Shown here: in pieces, positions 29,536 through 42,225 of the stretch | Position numbering within the stretch: the first letter of the stretch is position 1 | Layout of the letters: every line of letters starts with the position of its first letter | Source: Sinohyriopsis cumingii | Lineage: Eukaryota > Mollusca > Bivalvia > Unionida > Unionidae | DNA: 64,000 bases | NCBI GenBank assembly: GCA_028554795.2 | Contig: CM068839.1 | Coordinates: forward strand, 90,740,182-90,804,181 | Direction of reading: 5' to 3' | Notes under the pieces: generated by a model | Seen by the model: only the letters and a program-made list of their open reading frames with translations | Database searches by the model: none | What the model was told of the DNA's origin: nothing | Translations under genes and position numbers: made by a program

Positions 29536-30050
29536 GTCACGAAAACCAATTTTACTTAACCTTACCCAGTGACAGTTCCATAGAGGTGTTTCCCAACAAC
29601 ACGTTGTGCTGTTACACGGCCAAATTACCTCAGGCCATCCCATTAGATCACGAAGCCCATTGGGAAGTGGCTTTGGTAGAAATGATTCACTCTACACAAA
29701 TCCAAAACATCACTGAAAAGCAAAACACTTTTGAGATCGATATCCTGAAGCAACAATTGCAAGAAGCCATTAATGACATCGGGTTTTCAGGGGACACAAG
29801 ACCATCCAACAATTCACCCTTCAATATCTACACCTTGAAAATTCCGGCAGGGTTTTATTTTAGTGGCCAACATTTGGTGGACACTATTGCTTCCAGGTTC
29901 GAGTTAGCCTTTGGCAAAGCCCTGAACAAAGTCAAAAAAGTGTCACCTGGAGTACCATAAAGTGGCTCGTCGCTTACTGATGAAATTTCAGGATACCCAA
30001 ACGTTGTCCATCAGTTTTAATCGTGACTTGTTTGATATTTTAGGTGTTTA
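29532..30050 (+). pseudogene. Penton-type minor capsid protein, frameshifted and truncated
   Basis: The ATG at 29532 overlaps the previous stop. The start matches the Polinton penton protein (single jelly-roll, capsid vertex): FYLTLPSDSS, EVFPNNTLCCYTAKL, HWEVALVEM. A frameshift near 29940-29953 puts the next 30 or so residues (to DILGVYV, about 30043) in another frame. The protein then stops matching and terminal-repeat sequence begins at about 30056, so the C-terminal half is deleted. No major capsid gene follows. Confidence 0.85.
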
Positions 30051-30055
30051 TGTTC

Positions 30056-30163
30056 CCACGATTTTTCTCCATGTTAAATTTCCATTGAGGCTATATGTTC
30101 CCGGGGGGGGGGGGGTCTGTAATGCTAATTCCCATTGAGGCTCTAGTATCCCCATTCACTACT
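30056..30163. repeat. Right terminus of the outer Polinton
   Basis: CATGTTAAATTTCCATTGAGG and a second CCCATTGAGG copy match the subterminal motif of the nested element. The end, CTAGTATCCCCATTCACTACT, resembles the nested end CTAGGGTGACCCCATATACTACT. It ends at 30163 with the expected ACTACT. A G13 run sits inside (about 30103-30115). GACGTG (30164-30169) should be the target duplication. Confidence 0.65.
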
Positions 30164-30169
30164 GACGTG

Positions 30170-31239
30170 GTATTGACCTCTATGAAAGGTCACTATTTTT
30201 TTTTTTTGTCTAAAGACAAGGGTGACCATTCCCTAAAGTGGTCTGATCGCCCCCTCTGCTGCTTTATCCAAACTGTCTTACTCTAGATACGTTCATGTTT
30301 AAATTATTATCAAGGAATAAAGTTTACGCTTACTTCAGCAGTGATGTAAAACCAATCCTAAATATTGTAGGTTCATTTGGTATGTGGAAAACCTGCACAT
30401 ATGTCTAGCCCACATCAAAAAGGTACCTACCCAAATCCCCTATATCAACCCTCTGATCTATTTCTACATTCATATGAACAATTCCTCGCATCAGATATCT
30501 CGTCTTTTTCTAATACAAAAGTACATACTGATGTGCGTGATTATTCTATAACTTAAGTTGATCCCCTGGGGAAGCGATCTTTTGTTCTTTTTATAATGGA
30601 ATAGAGTTGTCTAATGGCCAACTACATGGGAACGTTTTTGTTATGATATGGTACCTATTTCTATATCGCATTGTCTCAGCAATGGTTGGATCGTGAGCGT
30701 AAGATGAGACCTGTACTAAATCTTGCAGACACTGTATTCAGTAGCTATTTTATCAACGTTCGCAAATCTCGTCGTGTGGGTTAAACACACATTATTGAAA
30801 ACTATACTAGGTAGAACCTTGATTGCGAGAAACATGAACCTGAATTACGTGATAATCAATAAAATGAGCAATTAGGAATGTACAAGTCATTCCTCTTAAT
30901 TAGAAACTTTGTTCTGCATTTTATTGGTTCATATGGAATAACTCAGTATGCATGATATAAACAGTCGGTATGATCTAATTGTCTCAATAAGGATGAATTT
31001 GTTTTTCTATAGCTATATTGTCAAATAAAGGACAAATTGTGAACATCTTCCATTATTCTCATCAAAATATGTACTCGAATCTTACCACATTCACTAAATC
31101 TTGATATTGTCGCAATGCCTTACACCGTGTGTGTTTATATTTGTATTTTTTTGAAGAAAAAGTAACGCCTACGCTTTTTTGAAATTGGAAGCAATTTGAT
31201 AATTTAAGTGAAACTTTTTACAACTGTCATCAGGCAAAA
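30170..31239. other. Host-like DNA without genes
   Basis: AT-rich with no supported gene. Part of it (about 30490-30580) is related to 31915-32010, sharing ATATCTYGTCTTKTT and the CATGATTATTC / CGTGATTATTC and CCTGGGG motifs. Confidence 0.5.
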
Positions 31240-31870
31240 TATTGAATCATTTGACCATTTATCTTTGTACGTATGGAACCGTCAAAGCTCAGATTGTTGA
31301 GCGTCTCACTCATAATCCAGTGGTCACAGGTTTGACACTGTTCCAGGACAGCCATGACTACTGTATTGGCGTATCCTTGGAAAATGTATTTGTCTGCCAT
31401 GTCATCAGCAAAATATAGCTAATAATATGTTCAATGTGCTGCTAAAGTCAATAAATTATAAAACACATATAGACAGATATCAATGCATAGATCCGTAGAC
31501 ACTAATACAGTTTTTTTTTTTTTTTTTGTAGCTAAAGGAAATTAAGGGTTAATTTGTTTGGCATTTTCAAATAAGAATTATAAGTGGTGTGTGGAGTTCC
31601 CTAATCTTCATAAGCATCGGAATTCTCAACGTCCATGGGACATAAATACCCTGATTAATCTATCTGACAGGCACGGGACTATGCATTAACCGTTTGCTTT
31701 ATTTGTACCTTAAACTTTTATACACGAAATTCTAACTTATATTATCTCATATCTTGCCACGTTCTACAACAAAGAGCACGTAATGAAGTGCGTGACCGTC
31801 TATGACTTAGATCACCATACTAGATACTGCTGCATTCTTCTTTGCATAATAAAAGACCCAATATGTCTGC
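31240..31870. repeat. Diverged dispersed repeat, copy 1
   Basis: Shares TGACCATTTATCTTTGTACGTA at its start and, further on, ATACCCTGATTAA, AATGAAGTGCGT and AAAAGACCCAA with 37078-37415, in the same order and orientation. Family unknown. Confidence 0.55.
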
Positions 31871-31914
31871 CTTTGTCTTTCTCTTCATTAATGTTCAATA
31901 TAGATAGTACAATC

Positions 31915-32010
31915 CCTTTATATCAAATATCTTGTCTTGTTGAATACAACAATACACGATGAAGTCCATGATTATTCAACAATTTATGTTCACACCCTGG
32001 GGGACCGACG
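31915..32010. repeat. Diverged short repeat related to 30490-30580
   Basis: Same order of short matches as the earlier copy; no coding content. Confidence 0.4.
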
Positions 32011-32422
32011 ACTTGCTTTTTTATACTGAAAAAGCAGGCTATATAATAAACACGTGCTAACATGTTTGCCTTTACAGGCAGGGCGTTATATTCTATTCTT
32101 TCCAAGTAATACATTGTTTCTGTTTGATTGTATTCTTTAATGTATATTGCAGTCTGCCTAAGCGGAAACATCCATACAGTGAATACACGTTTATAACAGA
32201 GAGTTAAAGAATTTCCAATGAAGACCTTTCATAATGTCCTTATATAACGGACACTATCTAACACTGACAGCTGTTTCTTTGTTAGGCTGTTTTCTGGTTT
32301 TGGAATATGAAAAAAAAAATTTGGAGGGGTAGGCAGAACAATGCTACTTATTTTGACATCGTGACCGAACTCAAGGGCTCATTTACCTCCCTTGCATAAT
32401 ATCACAGGCGCGATATAGTATG

Positions 32423-32457
<35 letters not shown>

Positions 32458-34264
32458 TTTTTACGGTACCTGAGCATTCTACTTTCTACATGGTGCCAAC
32501 TAAATGAAAGGATTGAAAAGTGTACAATTGACAAATGACACAAAACTTCAGAAAGATATACCTTCCAAATAATCTGATAATTTTAAGTATCAATTACAAT
32601 ACAAAATAAAATATAGTTATTTGTCAAGTCCATATTGTTTTGACACTTAAATACTCAGTAGACAATGCAACAGTAAGTTTCCATACATCATACGTTTCTT
32701 TATCACAGCTGTGATAACGACTGTCCATTATATAGTTGGGCTATGTAGATGGAAAAATGTCACTTTGATGCAAACATCCCATATCAGACAAGCTTGCACG
32801 AGACTTGACGGATGCTGAACCAGGATTTGCCTTGATTATAGTGAGAAATATTATATTTCTTCTTTTTGATATAACTACTTTTTTAATGCCAGAATCAATG
32901 GAACAAAGAAGAAAGGAAAATAGAAACACAGACATAAATATAGAAAACACTACTAATACATACATACATACATACTTGCAGTTACATCAGTTGATAAATA
33001 TTGGAAAGAGTTCCATTGGTAAGAACATAACCATATGATCAGACCCAATTGCCTTTTTTTTCTGTATAAACTGTAAGGAGAACTACTTAAGTACTTCTAT
33101 AAATAGAGTCACGTGCAAAGTAAGTAATGTAAACTCTGGATCGTAAGGCATACACCTATGAACCGAAATAAAAATGGTGGGTTTATATTCTATTAAGAAC
33201 ATTTTAAACATGGATTTGACAGAATCAAAAGACATATCTTTATAACTTTTCAGAAGATAAATAATTATTTATTTGATTAAGTATGAAGTATAAATGCTGG
33301 GAAACTGAAAATCTAACACGAAGAATTTTGGAGCTATGTTGTACAGCACTTTCACTGCGGCTCGTTACAAATCAATTTAAAACTATAGGTAAAAGGATAT
33401 AGGGAATGTGAGAAGGTTTTTTTTTAAAGAATATCATTATAACAATTGAATTTACAGTCATACAATATAAGACACCGACCTAGTTAATACGTGGAGGTTG
33501 GGGGAGAGAAATCCCGCAACTCCCCCATCGTAGCTGTCATAGTCAATGTCTTGCATTGTTTAACTATTTGACCCCATCACTAGAACCATTTAACGATAGA
33601 CTTAATTTCATTTGTAAGTAGCCCCTGTAGGTAGCCTAAACTGTTAATTAACAGGAAAATAGATTTAAAAAACGAAAACTGGTTACTGACGTGTCTAGAC
33701 AATAGCGATTTTATCCGTCGCAATGAATTCATGAGAGCATCAAATCCAAGAGTCAGTCTTATGTCAAAGAAATTAACACATCCTTTGCTTTGAATATTGA
33801 ACTTCTACTCAGACCAGAAATGACAATTTAGGTAAAAGGTTAAGACCATTGTAAGAATGGTTTTTATCGTTGTTTTTTTTTTTTTTTGGGGGGGGGGGCG
33901 CGGGTGTTTTGTTTTTTAGTGTTGACATAGCTATTAAGTTGCAGATGGAGAAATCCCTGTTCTATAAATAGTTACGTAGCAAACGCCATCAACAATAATT
34001 CATACGTTAAAATAAAGCTATAAAACTGATAGGAAATATCTTTAAGAAAATAAAATAACAATAGGAAATTAAGTACAAGTATAAAAATTGCAATTATAAA
34101 AGTGTTATGTTTTTTTCTGAGTTTGTCGTTGAATGAACTGTCAGTTGCCGACTCACGGAGCTTAAACGTAGCCTTTCGGCGTTATCTGCCGTGAAAATCG
34201 GCAACATACAGATTGTACCACGATATACGCAGACTAAACAACAATAAACTCTTATAACCATACG
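32011..34264. other. Host-like DNA without genes
   Basis: No supported gene. (TATG)n at about 32417-32455, a short (ATAC)n near 32955, and a T17-G11 tract at about 33871-33898. Confidence 0.5.
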
Positions 34265-34545
34265 TAGTATGACAGGGTTCAAACCCAGGCCACGTCCTTC
34301 CGAAGGCTTATAGCAATGGTAATAGGAGCTGCCTCGCTTGGCGCCCAGCATTAAGAGCTTAGTGTTAAGACTCGACGGCATGGTGTCAGGATAATGTGAT
34401 TCGATGGGATATGATGATACATGTCCACGGAATGATGTGTCAATGCTAGACATCACTATAAACTGCCATACTGCAAACATCGTAGCGATATGACTAAAAC
34501 TCATAAAGCTAAGTGAAAAATCCAAAGCACAAACACAAAGTAATT
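34265..34545 (+). mobile_element. SINE-1, old diverged copy
   Basis: The body (AGCTGCCTCGCTTGGCG, GTGTCAGGATAATGTGA, CATCGTAGCGATATGACT) matches the other SINE-1 copies; the tRNA-like head is decayed. Confidence 0.65.
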
Positions 34546-34920
34546 GGAAGAACGTGGTTCATTATGCTAGCTGTCCAAGTGTGCAAGAGTACATTAATTG
34601 TGTTGCCTTTCGGCAGCACGATTCTTCCTTGAGAGGTATCATCGTTGCAACTCTGCATCATTTGTCTTCCATTAAGTCAGGTTCATTTGACTGTCCGGTG
34701 CATCTCGTTGGCGGTGACAACGCTGGCTCAGTTGTTGTCTTCAATGACGTTTTTAAATTCAATGAAGTTGTCGATTTTAACGTAGTTTTTAAGTTTTGCA
34801 AATTTGCGATATTGATATTACTTACATACTCTTTTATCCATTCTGTATTTTCTTGTCGTCTTACAAAACAAAGTGATAATTTACTGTATTTACATCGCAA
34901 AATCTTACCATTTCGTGTAA

Positions 34921-35245
34921 ACCGCTCCGGTGGCCTAGTGGTTAGAGCGTCCGCCTCGGATGCGAGAGGTCGTGGGTTCGATCCCCGGCCGAGTCATACC
35001 CGAGACTTAAAAATGGTACTAACAGCTGCCTCGCTTAGCGTTAAGCATTAAGAGGTTAGTGTTAGGACTGGTCGGCCTTTTGTCAGGATAATGTGACTGG
35101 GTGGGACATCATGCTACATATCTGCGGCATGATGCCCCAGTGCTAGACATGACTATAAACTGCCACATTGCAGACATCGTAGCGATATGACTGAAAAATT
35201 GTTAAAGCTACGTTAAAAATCAAAATCACACACACACACATATGC
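34921..35245 (+). mobile_element. SINE-1, full copy with tRNA-like head
   Basis: The head has a pol III box A (TGGCCTAGTGGTTAGAGC) and box B (GGTTCGATCCC). The body has the family-specific TCAGGATAATGTGAC and TAGCGATATGACTGAAAAA, and it ends in a (CA)n tail. Other copies lie at 34265, 41701 and 43722 (minus), with a fragment at 42633. Confidence 0.8.
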
Positions 35246-37077
35246 ACAAACATACCGTTTCGTGTGCGATAACTTGTTTTAACTAGTCACATAAGAAATT
35301 AATGTAATGGGACCACTGACATAAACATTTATAGGGAGTATAAAGTTGTCAGGAATAAGATTTTTTCTTTATAAGATCGCGAGGAAAACTAATTCTGGTT
35401 GAACTCTAATTTGTCAAAATTGGCCACTATTTTAAAGTGACCAATATAACATTCAAGTATTTGATAATCAACACGTTGCTGCCTATAATGTCATGACTGC
35501 TACAGATTCGTTCATTTGTTTTTGGTCAAAAACAAAGAAATCTTTGTTGTTGGGTATGTCACTATAATAAAAAATTTCCAGTTTTTTTTCTGTATAGCTA
35601 ATTGACCTATCGCAACTTGTCACCCACGCTGTTCAATTGATCAATCGGCAAGTGTAAATTAGATACTCCTAAAGGTATCGTTTACGTCACCATTTTCCTC
35701 CGACCAGGTGAGGATTGCGGTAATAAATTTTCCGATCGATAATGGTGAAAAGTAATCAATGGGGGCCTTTGTAATTCTAACAGTCGGTATACAGATTGTA
35801 TCGTTTGAGAAGTTAGATTTATTTATTTCCCGAAAGTTACACGAAGCGTGTGGTCGCCCTCACGATCAACTGAACAAGGACACAATTGCTTATAATTACC
35901 ACTTGGATTTTAGAGAAACAAAAAACAAGTATTAAAATAGAAATTGACAAAATTATTTAAAAATGAACGTTTCTAGAATACGAGTCGAGAACCCCTTAAC
36001 TTCGTGCTCTGTTATGTGTATTTGTAATTCCTTAGGAAGTACTGAACCACGGATATTGCATTATTTCAAAGGCTTAGAAAATCTACTTTTTTATTGATTT
36101 GTCCAAAAAATATGGCTTCATCGTCTGAAACACTTTGTGACTCTTTGCTTCAGTCATTGGCCTAGATGGGGGACGAAAATTGTAATTAATAATAAAACAA
36201 TAAAACAATGGCGTCAGATATTTATTTTCTTATACATTTGTACATTAACCATAAACTCTACATGACTACATCAACATACATCACTATAACAATTCCGTTT
36301 TATGAGAAGAATGGAACTTAAAAATTATTGTGTACATCTAAACAGTAACTGTTTAAAATTTTATTCACATATTTGTAATTCATTTTTCTGAAAGACATAA
36401 TACACACAAATCATTTAAAATTAATATGATAAGACCATATTTAATGCATTAAAACTGTCCTGAGTTTATTGCGGTTTACAACAATATGTTCTCAAGTTGC
36501 TTTAAACTTGATTTTCACGATTTACTGAAATAAACGTAGTTAGAATTATACGAACTTGTCAAACAACTATAACTATTTTGTAGTGTAATATACGTTATGA
36601 AGCCTGGTAATTTCATATTTATACAATTAATTTCAAATATCATTTTTAATAAACATATCACTGGAATTGAAACATAATTCTTTGCAAAGCACTGCATATT
36701 TGTTAGAGGTTAACATGCCGACTTGTCACTTGCGGATTGGCGGTGCGATCTGTGACCTTGCTTAAGGTCAATTCCTTTTTGTTTGATTTTGGTCATACCA
36801 TATATGGTTTCTAGTAACTATTGACATTTATTCGATTTTCAAGGAACACAGAGATCTTCTCTTGAGCACAAAACTGATTCCGTCTGCACGTTATTCTTGA
36901 ATAAACCGTCGTGGAAGGAAGTATCGTTTATTCAGCATTCCACATCTTTTTTTGTGGAGTTTATGGTCTCTGAAATATGTATCCAACATATAACTGATGT
37001 AACAACATTAATTTCAACTACAACTAACGCAAAAAGACGCAGTGCAAAATTGCGCTGCATACGTAAAATATAAAAAA
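35246..37077. other. Host-like DNA without genes
   Basis: AT-rich, no supported gene or repeat beyond short homopolymers. Confidence 0.5.
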
Positions 37078-37415
37078 TCTTGACCATTTATCTTTGTACG
37101 TAGGGAGCTTTCGAAGCTTAGTTTGGTTGGGGTGAAGTCAATGATTTTTGTTCGCTTTGTAATTCCCAACGTCTCTGAGACTCAAATACCCTGATTAACA
37201 TATTTGTCATATACAAACCTACACATCAACCGTTCGCTTTTTTTCTAACTTAATCTTTAGATACGTGTAATATTATCTTCTCTTCTCGCATATTTTATTA
37301 TATTCTACAGAAAGATCACGCAATGAAGTGCGTCATCGTCTATAATTTAGATCACACTTTAGATATCATTGCATTGTTCTTTGCATTTTAAAAGACCCAA
37401 AACGTCTGCCTATAT
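37078..37415. repeat. Diverged dispersed repeat, copy 2
   Basis: Related to 31240-31870; see there. This copy is shorter. Confidence 0.55.
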
Positions 37416-40400
37416 GCCGCTATCCGCTATAATCTTTCTGTCCCTATAAGATGATACTTGTCATCGACTATTTCTAAAACAGAATTGTTTCTGATTTACA
37501 ATTAGCATGGGAACAAAGTATTCCAGGCTCACAGCGACATATATATACCTATTCAACCACTCCAGTGGATGAGATAACTAATATTGTACTTAATGCTGGA
37601 TCCCTTTAGTTAAGAAAAGCATGCATATTTTGTTAATTTTTTTTTGGGGGGGGGGCGGGGGGGGGGGCTTTCTTGATTTTGAATTCTTTAGAAAGAGACA
37701 AAAGAGAAGAAAAAGAAAGCATCAGGGACAACCACAGAGAATTATGCACGCATAATACATAACTATAGGCATGCATGCATTTATATGCACAGGGGTAGAA
37801 TCCTTTCCAAAAGCATACCTGGCCAAGAGATAGAAATACTGAAAAAATATGGTTGCCCAGCCAAGTCATCTGGTTGTATGATTACTCATATGCACGGCCA
37901 CTCCAAAAGTCAAACTGATTAATCAAATCATGCTAAATTTTAACCTTGGATTTATTGCAGATTATGTCACATACATAACTACATATCCATCTACCTATCT
38001 ACCTACCCACCTAACTACCTGCCTACCTATCCACACACATACATACCTACCTACCCACACACATACATAATTTACAGGGGTAGACAAATTTTCAAAAAAC
38101 ATAGTCGCCTGTGGAACCATCAGACTAATAATGTATGTTACCCTGCAAAGACACCGGGCTGTCCGATTAACAAAGGCAATAGTCATTCCGACTGAAAGAA
38201 TGATTAATCTATATTTCAATGATATCTTATCGGATTTCTTGAAAATTAGGTTAAGATCCTTTCAAAAACCATGTCATTTATATCCCCAAGTTTGAAAGAC
38301 ACATATATATTATTTTAATTGTTAAGCGCAGTGCAGCAATTTTGAATGTCCTCATTACCGATCTGATTTGTTTCCATAGTGAATACAGTTTTCAATATAT
38401 ATATAACTTAATAGCTTTGTCAGTATCAGTGCAAAGTTTGAGAGATGAATTATAATGAAAGCAAAAGAAAAAAAAAGAATTTGGATAAACTTTTTATATT
38501 TATTTTTTACTTTCCGTCCTTACCAAAGTAGTATATAAATTTGAACCCTTTAATGATTTCTGTCACTGTCACAATCATTCATCTAAGTATATGTTCTAAC
38601 AGTCATTTTTGAATTGAGCAAGATGTACCGTTACTTTGATTTAAATGTGAATACATCGAATAAAACCAAATATTATCGTATGCGAATTTCTTACACGTGG
38701 CGTGTTTACCATGAAACAATACAATAGCATCTTCGTCATAAGCATTTATATTAGCAAAGCTAAATGTCATCTAGCATTGATACAATCATTAAGGTTAAGA
38801 TGGCTATCAGTGCAGATTTGCTTTCTCTTCAGAAATACGTATACACCAATTTACGCATGAGAAATTTTCTGAAAAGCCATTACAATTTACTTGACACATA
38901 ATCGAAGACAAAATACATTGTTCTAAAATTAGGGGAGTATTTTAAATCGTAATTGTAAATCTGACATTTATGAGCTCAACCTACAAAGAAAAGAACCTCA
39001 GGTTCACCGCTGACATGAAGCAAAATCAGAGTATTCCGTTTGCCAAGTTTTCTTTTGGTTAAAATCGTGTTAAGCTATACAGAGAACAAAGGACCGCGTT
39101 TAAAAGACACGAAAATGTCATATAATAGTCGAGTGGTACTATGGGAAAAGGAATTTCTAAAGAGAGGAGGTCTTTCTTGTTATAAACAATTCGTCCCTTT
39201 TGATAACCTTTAGTTTATTGGGTCACTAGAATCCCTTGGCTTACTATTATTAATATGTTGAATCTGTTGTGTATTGTATTTTGCCCACTTCAAAAATGTC
39301 ATGCTATATCTGTCGAGATAAATGGCCAAAACAAAGTCCGTTTTTTCAAGACTTGTGTCCAAGCATATAGAGCTCGATAGCGCGAGCAATTTTGTACCGC
39401 TGTATTTCGAACATACGGTGATGCATACTGTAATTCTATTAGAGACCAACAATTTAATATTCTGAGGTGGGGACGTTTGGTAATAGTTGAAAAAATATCT
39501 TATACTGTCGTTCATATCAAACAAACACCATATTATATACATTATTTGATTTGAAAAAAACATTAAATTATCTTGAAATAAAACCACTGAAATTTGAAAG
39601 TAATAACATCTGTTTTTCTGGAGTAAAGGGAAAATGTGATTTAATAAGTGTCTAGATATATCACACTGAGTCCAGTTCACATTGATGCTGGCATCTTTAT
39701 TGATACCAAGATCCGTAGATGGTAGATTTTTAGATCAACACACCACTGTACAATGTCACAGCTGATATAAGTCTCTGACTTCGTTTTCTCATTTGTTATC
39801 ATCCGCTTTTCCCCTGTCTCTGCTTCACGCGTCGTGCTTTCCTCCATAATAACCATCTATATTTCTTAAACTTTCTTTCTTCTGCTTTTTTTGTCTCCTC
39901 CCATTCTTCCTTTTCAGCCATATTGTGACTTTTTTCTCTCTATTTCCATCATTCTTTTAATAATTTTTCAGCGAATTATGCGTTGCCACCAAGTGCAAGT
40001 TTAGACTTCATAGCCCGGTTATAACATATTAAGCTACATGTTGTTCTCCGTTCATGTAATCAAGTTCAGACATTGAATAAAATTTTCGATGTCGGACGCG
40101 GATGTCTTTGGACATCTATACATAATAAATGAACGAAAGAAAGGACGATCAATGGCATATATCAGCTGTGGTACATTATCGCCTTAATGATGTATATCTA
40201 ATCGGGTTCCTGGTGCACAGTAATTGTATTCATCAATATGCGATATCACCACTTGTTTTTATTTTATAAATTATTTTTGTGTTTTTTTTTTACCGGCGCA
40301 CTAAAACCGTTGGCGAGCCGGAGTTGAGTGCTAGCACTCTGCACACTCGGTTCCCTAGCGCATCAATAAACTGCTTCAAATGAGTATGCTGATATTCCAC

Positions 40401-40970
40401 AACGTGCACATATACCTTTTGATGGAAAATTATTATTATTGTGGACATGACAGGTATTACGTTTTTGGTTCGCGTTCGAGCATGACATTGCACACACCAT
40501 GAACACCGATATTGTTATGCCCAATGTCATCATCAATTCAACCAGCAAATTATATAATGAACTAAATAGATGACACACTGCTCAAACCGTGAAATAATTT
40601 TCAGCACGTGCAACGACATCACAAAGAAAGCGTCACGCTGTGTTTCTGAATTCCTTACAAGCGATTATTATTGCTCCGTCTGGGTCAGCAAAGACTCATT
40701 TGTTCTTGAATATTATCATGCGCTAACTCACTTGTGATAAATTATATTCTGACGTCATCAAACACACACGTGATTTATGTGACTCAGTGTCAAATATATG
40801 CTTTATGCGAGATAAATCGCACGAAAAGTTTTGAAAGAAGAATTCGAAGAAACTTTCGTGAATTGATCACATCAACATTCCGAATCAAAACAATCCGAAT
40901 ACAAACACTGCTGATATACTAATAATAGCTCTGCAGGACTGCGTATCTAACCTCAGTCAACCTATACGTC
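37416..40970. other. Host-like DNA without genes
   Basis: No supported gene. Holds a T9-G15 tract (about 37639-37668) and a (CTAC)/(CATA)-rich tract (about 37980-38070). Confidence 0.5.
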
Positions 40971-40973
40971 TAA

Positions 40974-41004
<31 letters not shown>

Positions 41005-41065
41005 TGTATGTATGTATGTATGTATGTATGTATTGTATTGTATGTATGTATGTATGCATGTATGT
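40971..41065. repeat. (GTAT)n microsatellite
   Basis: Long GTAT run, ending at the GACTGACTGACTGACT that starts a 3'-tail-like repeat. Confidence 0.9.
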
Positions 41066-41600
41066 ATGACTGACTGACTGACTTTATTTCCTCTTCAACA
41101 GAGATTACATCAGATTAAACAAATTCAGGATAATACAAGATCATAAAATAGAACAGAAAAGTGACAAAAAGGCAATAGTAATACTGTGTCAGCTACCGTA
41201 TTGACAAAAAGAAATATCTCTATACCTGCAATTATGCAAATCTGCAATCATTTGGCTGAGCGTGGCACTGATCTTTTAACAGATGCTTGATGATGATAAT
41301 ATTTCGAAAAGTTAATACGTCTATATTGTTATGTGCTTAACATTAAATTCAAGATAGCAACGAAAAGGAGTGTAATTATATATGTAGTTTTTTTTCATAT
41401 GACACATGTAATTATATACGTGTTTTCTATATCTATGACTGACTGTCTAAATGACTTAATTACCTATTCAACAAAGAGTATATCAAGTTGCTAAGATACA
41501 TATTATACATATCATAGGATTATGAGACACATAGACGAGAACGCAAGCATGATATATACATCGTCAACTAATGCATTTACAAAATGAGATATATAAATAC
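41066..41600. repeat. Two diverged copies of a TGACTGACT-led repeat
   Basis: TATGACTGACTGACTGACTTTATT...CTTCAACAGAGA (from 41066) recurs as TATGACTGACTGTCTAAATGAC...ATTCAACAAAGAG (from 41428), both followed by a similar A-rich stretch. They resemble 3' tails of a retroposon. Confidence 0.45.
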
Positions 41601-41664
41601 AGAAAACCATATAGAAATCTCTAGGAAATATACATAAACAAATACATAAACATACACATACACA

Positions 41665-41985
41665 CATATATACATATGTATGTATGTATGTATGTATGTA
41701 TTGCGGGAGGTCGTGGGTTCGATCCCCGACCGAGTCATACCAAAGACTTACAAAAATGGTACTAACAGCTGCCTCGCTTGGCGCTCAGCATTAAGAGGTT
41801 AGTGTTAGGACTGGTCGGCCCGGTGTCAGGATAATGTGACAGGGTGGGACATCATGCTATGTGTCTGCGGCATGATGCCCCAGTGCTAGACATCACTATA
41901 AACTGCCACATTGCAGACATCGTAGCGATATGACTGAAAAATTGTTAAAGCTACGTTAAAAATCCAAATCACATCACATCACATG
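41665..41985 (+). mobile_element. SINE-1, 5'-truncated copy after (TATG)n
   Basis: (TATG)n runs into GCGGGAGGTCGTGGGTTCGA, the box B region of SINE-1, and the full body follows to an ATCACATCACATCAC tail. Confidence 0.75.
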
Positions 41986-42225
41986 ACACTTGTATGTATG
42001 TATGTTTTGTATGTATGTATGTATGTATGTATGTCTCTCTGTCTGTCTGTCTATATGTATGTATGTCTGTTTGTCTGTCTGTCTGTCTGTATGTGTGTAT
42101 GTATGTATGTATGTATGTTTTGTATGCATGTATGTATGTATGTTTGTCTGTCTCTCTGTCTGTCTGTCTATATGTCTGTCTGTCTGTCTGTCTGTCTGTA
42201 TGTATGTATGTATGTATGTATTATT
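41986..42225. repeat. (TGTA)/(TGTC) compound microsatellite
   Basis: Alternating TGTATG and TGTCTG blocks are open in several frames as Met-Tyr-Val-Cys repeats, which are not genes. Confidence 0.9.

Noticed and set aside
34924-34998. A functional tRNA gene
   Set aside because: Box A and box B are good, but the acceptor stem does not pair well and the same body sequence follows in several copies, so it is a SINE head.
34554-35051. 165-residue frame
   Set aside because: Its second half is the SINE-1 head read through; the first half has no features.
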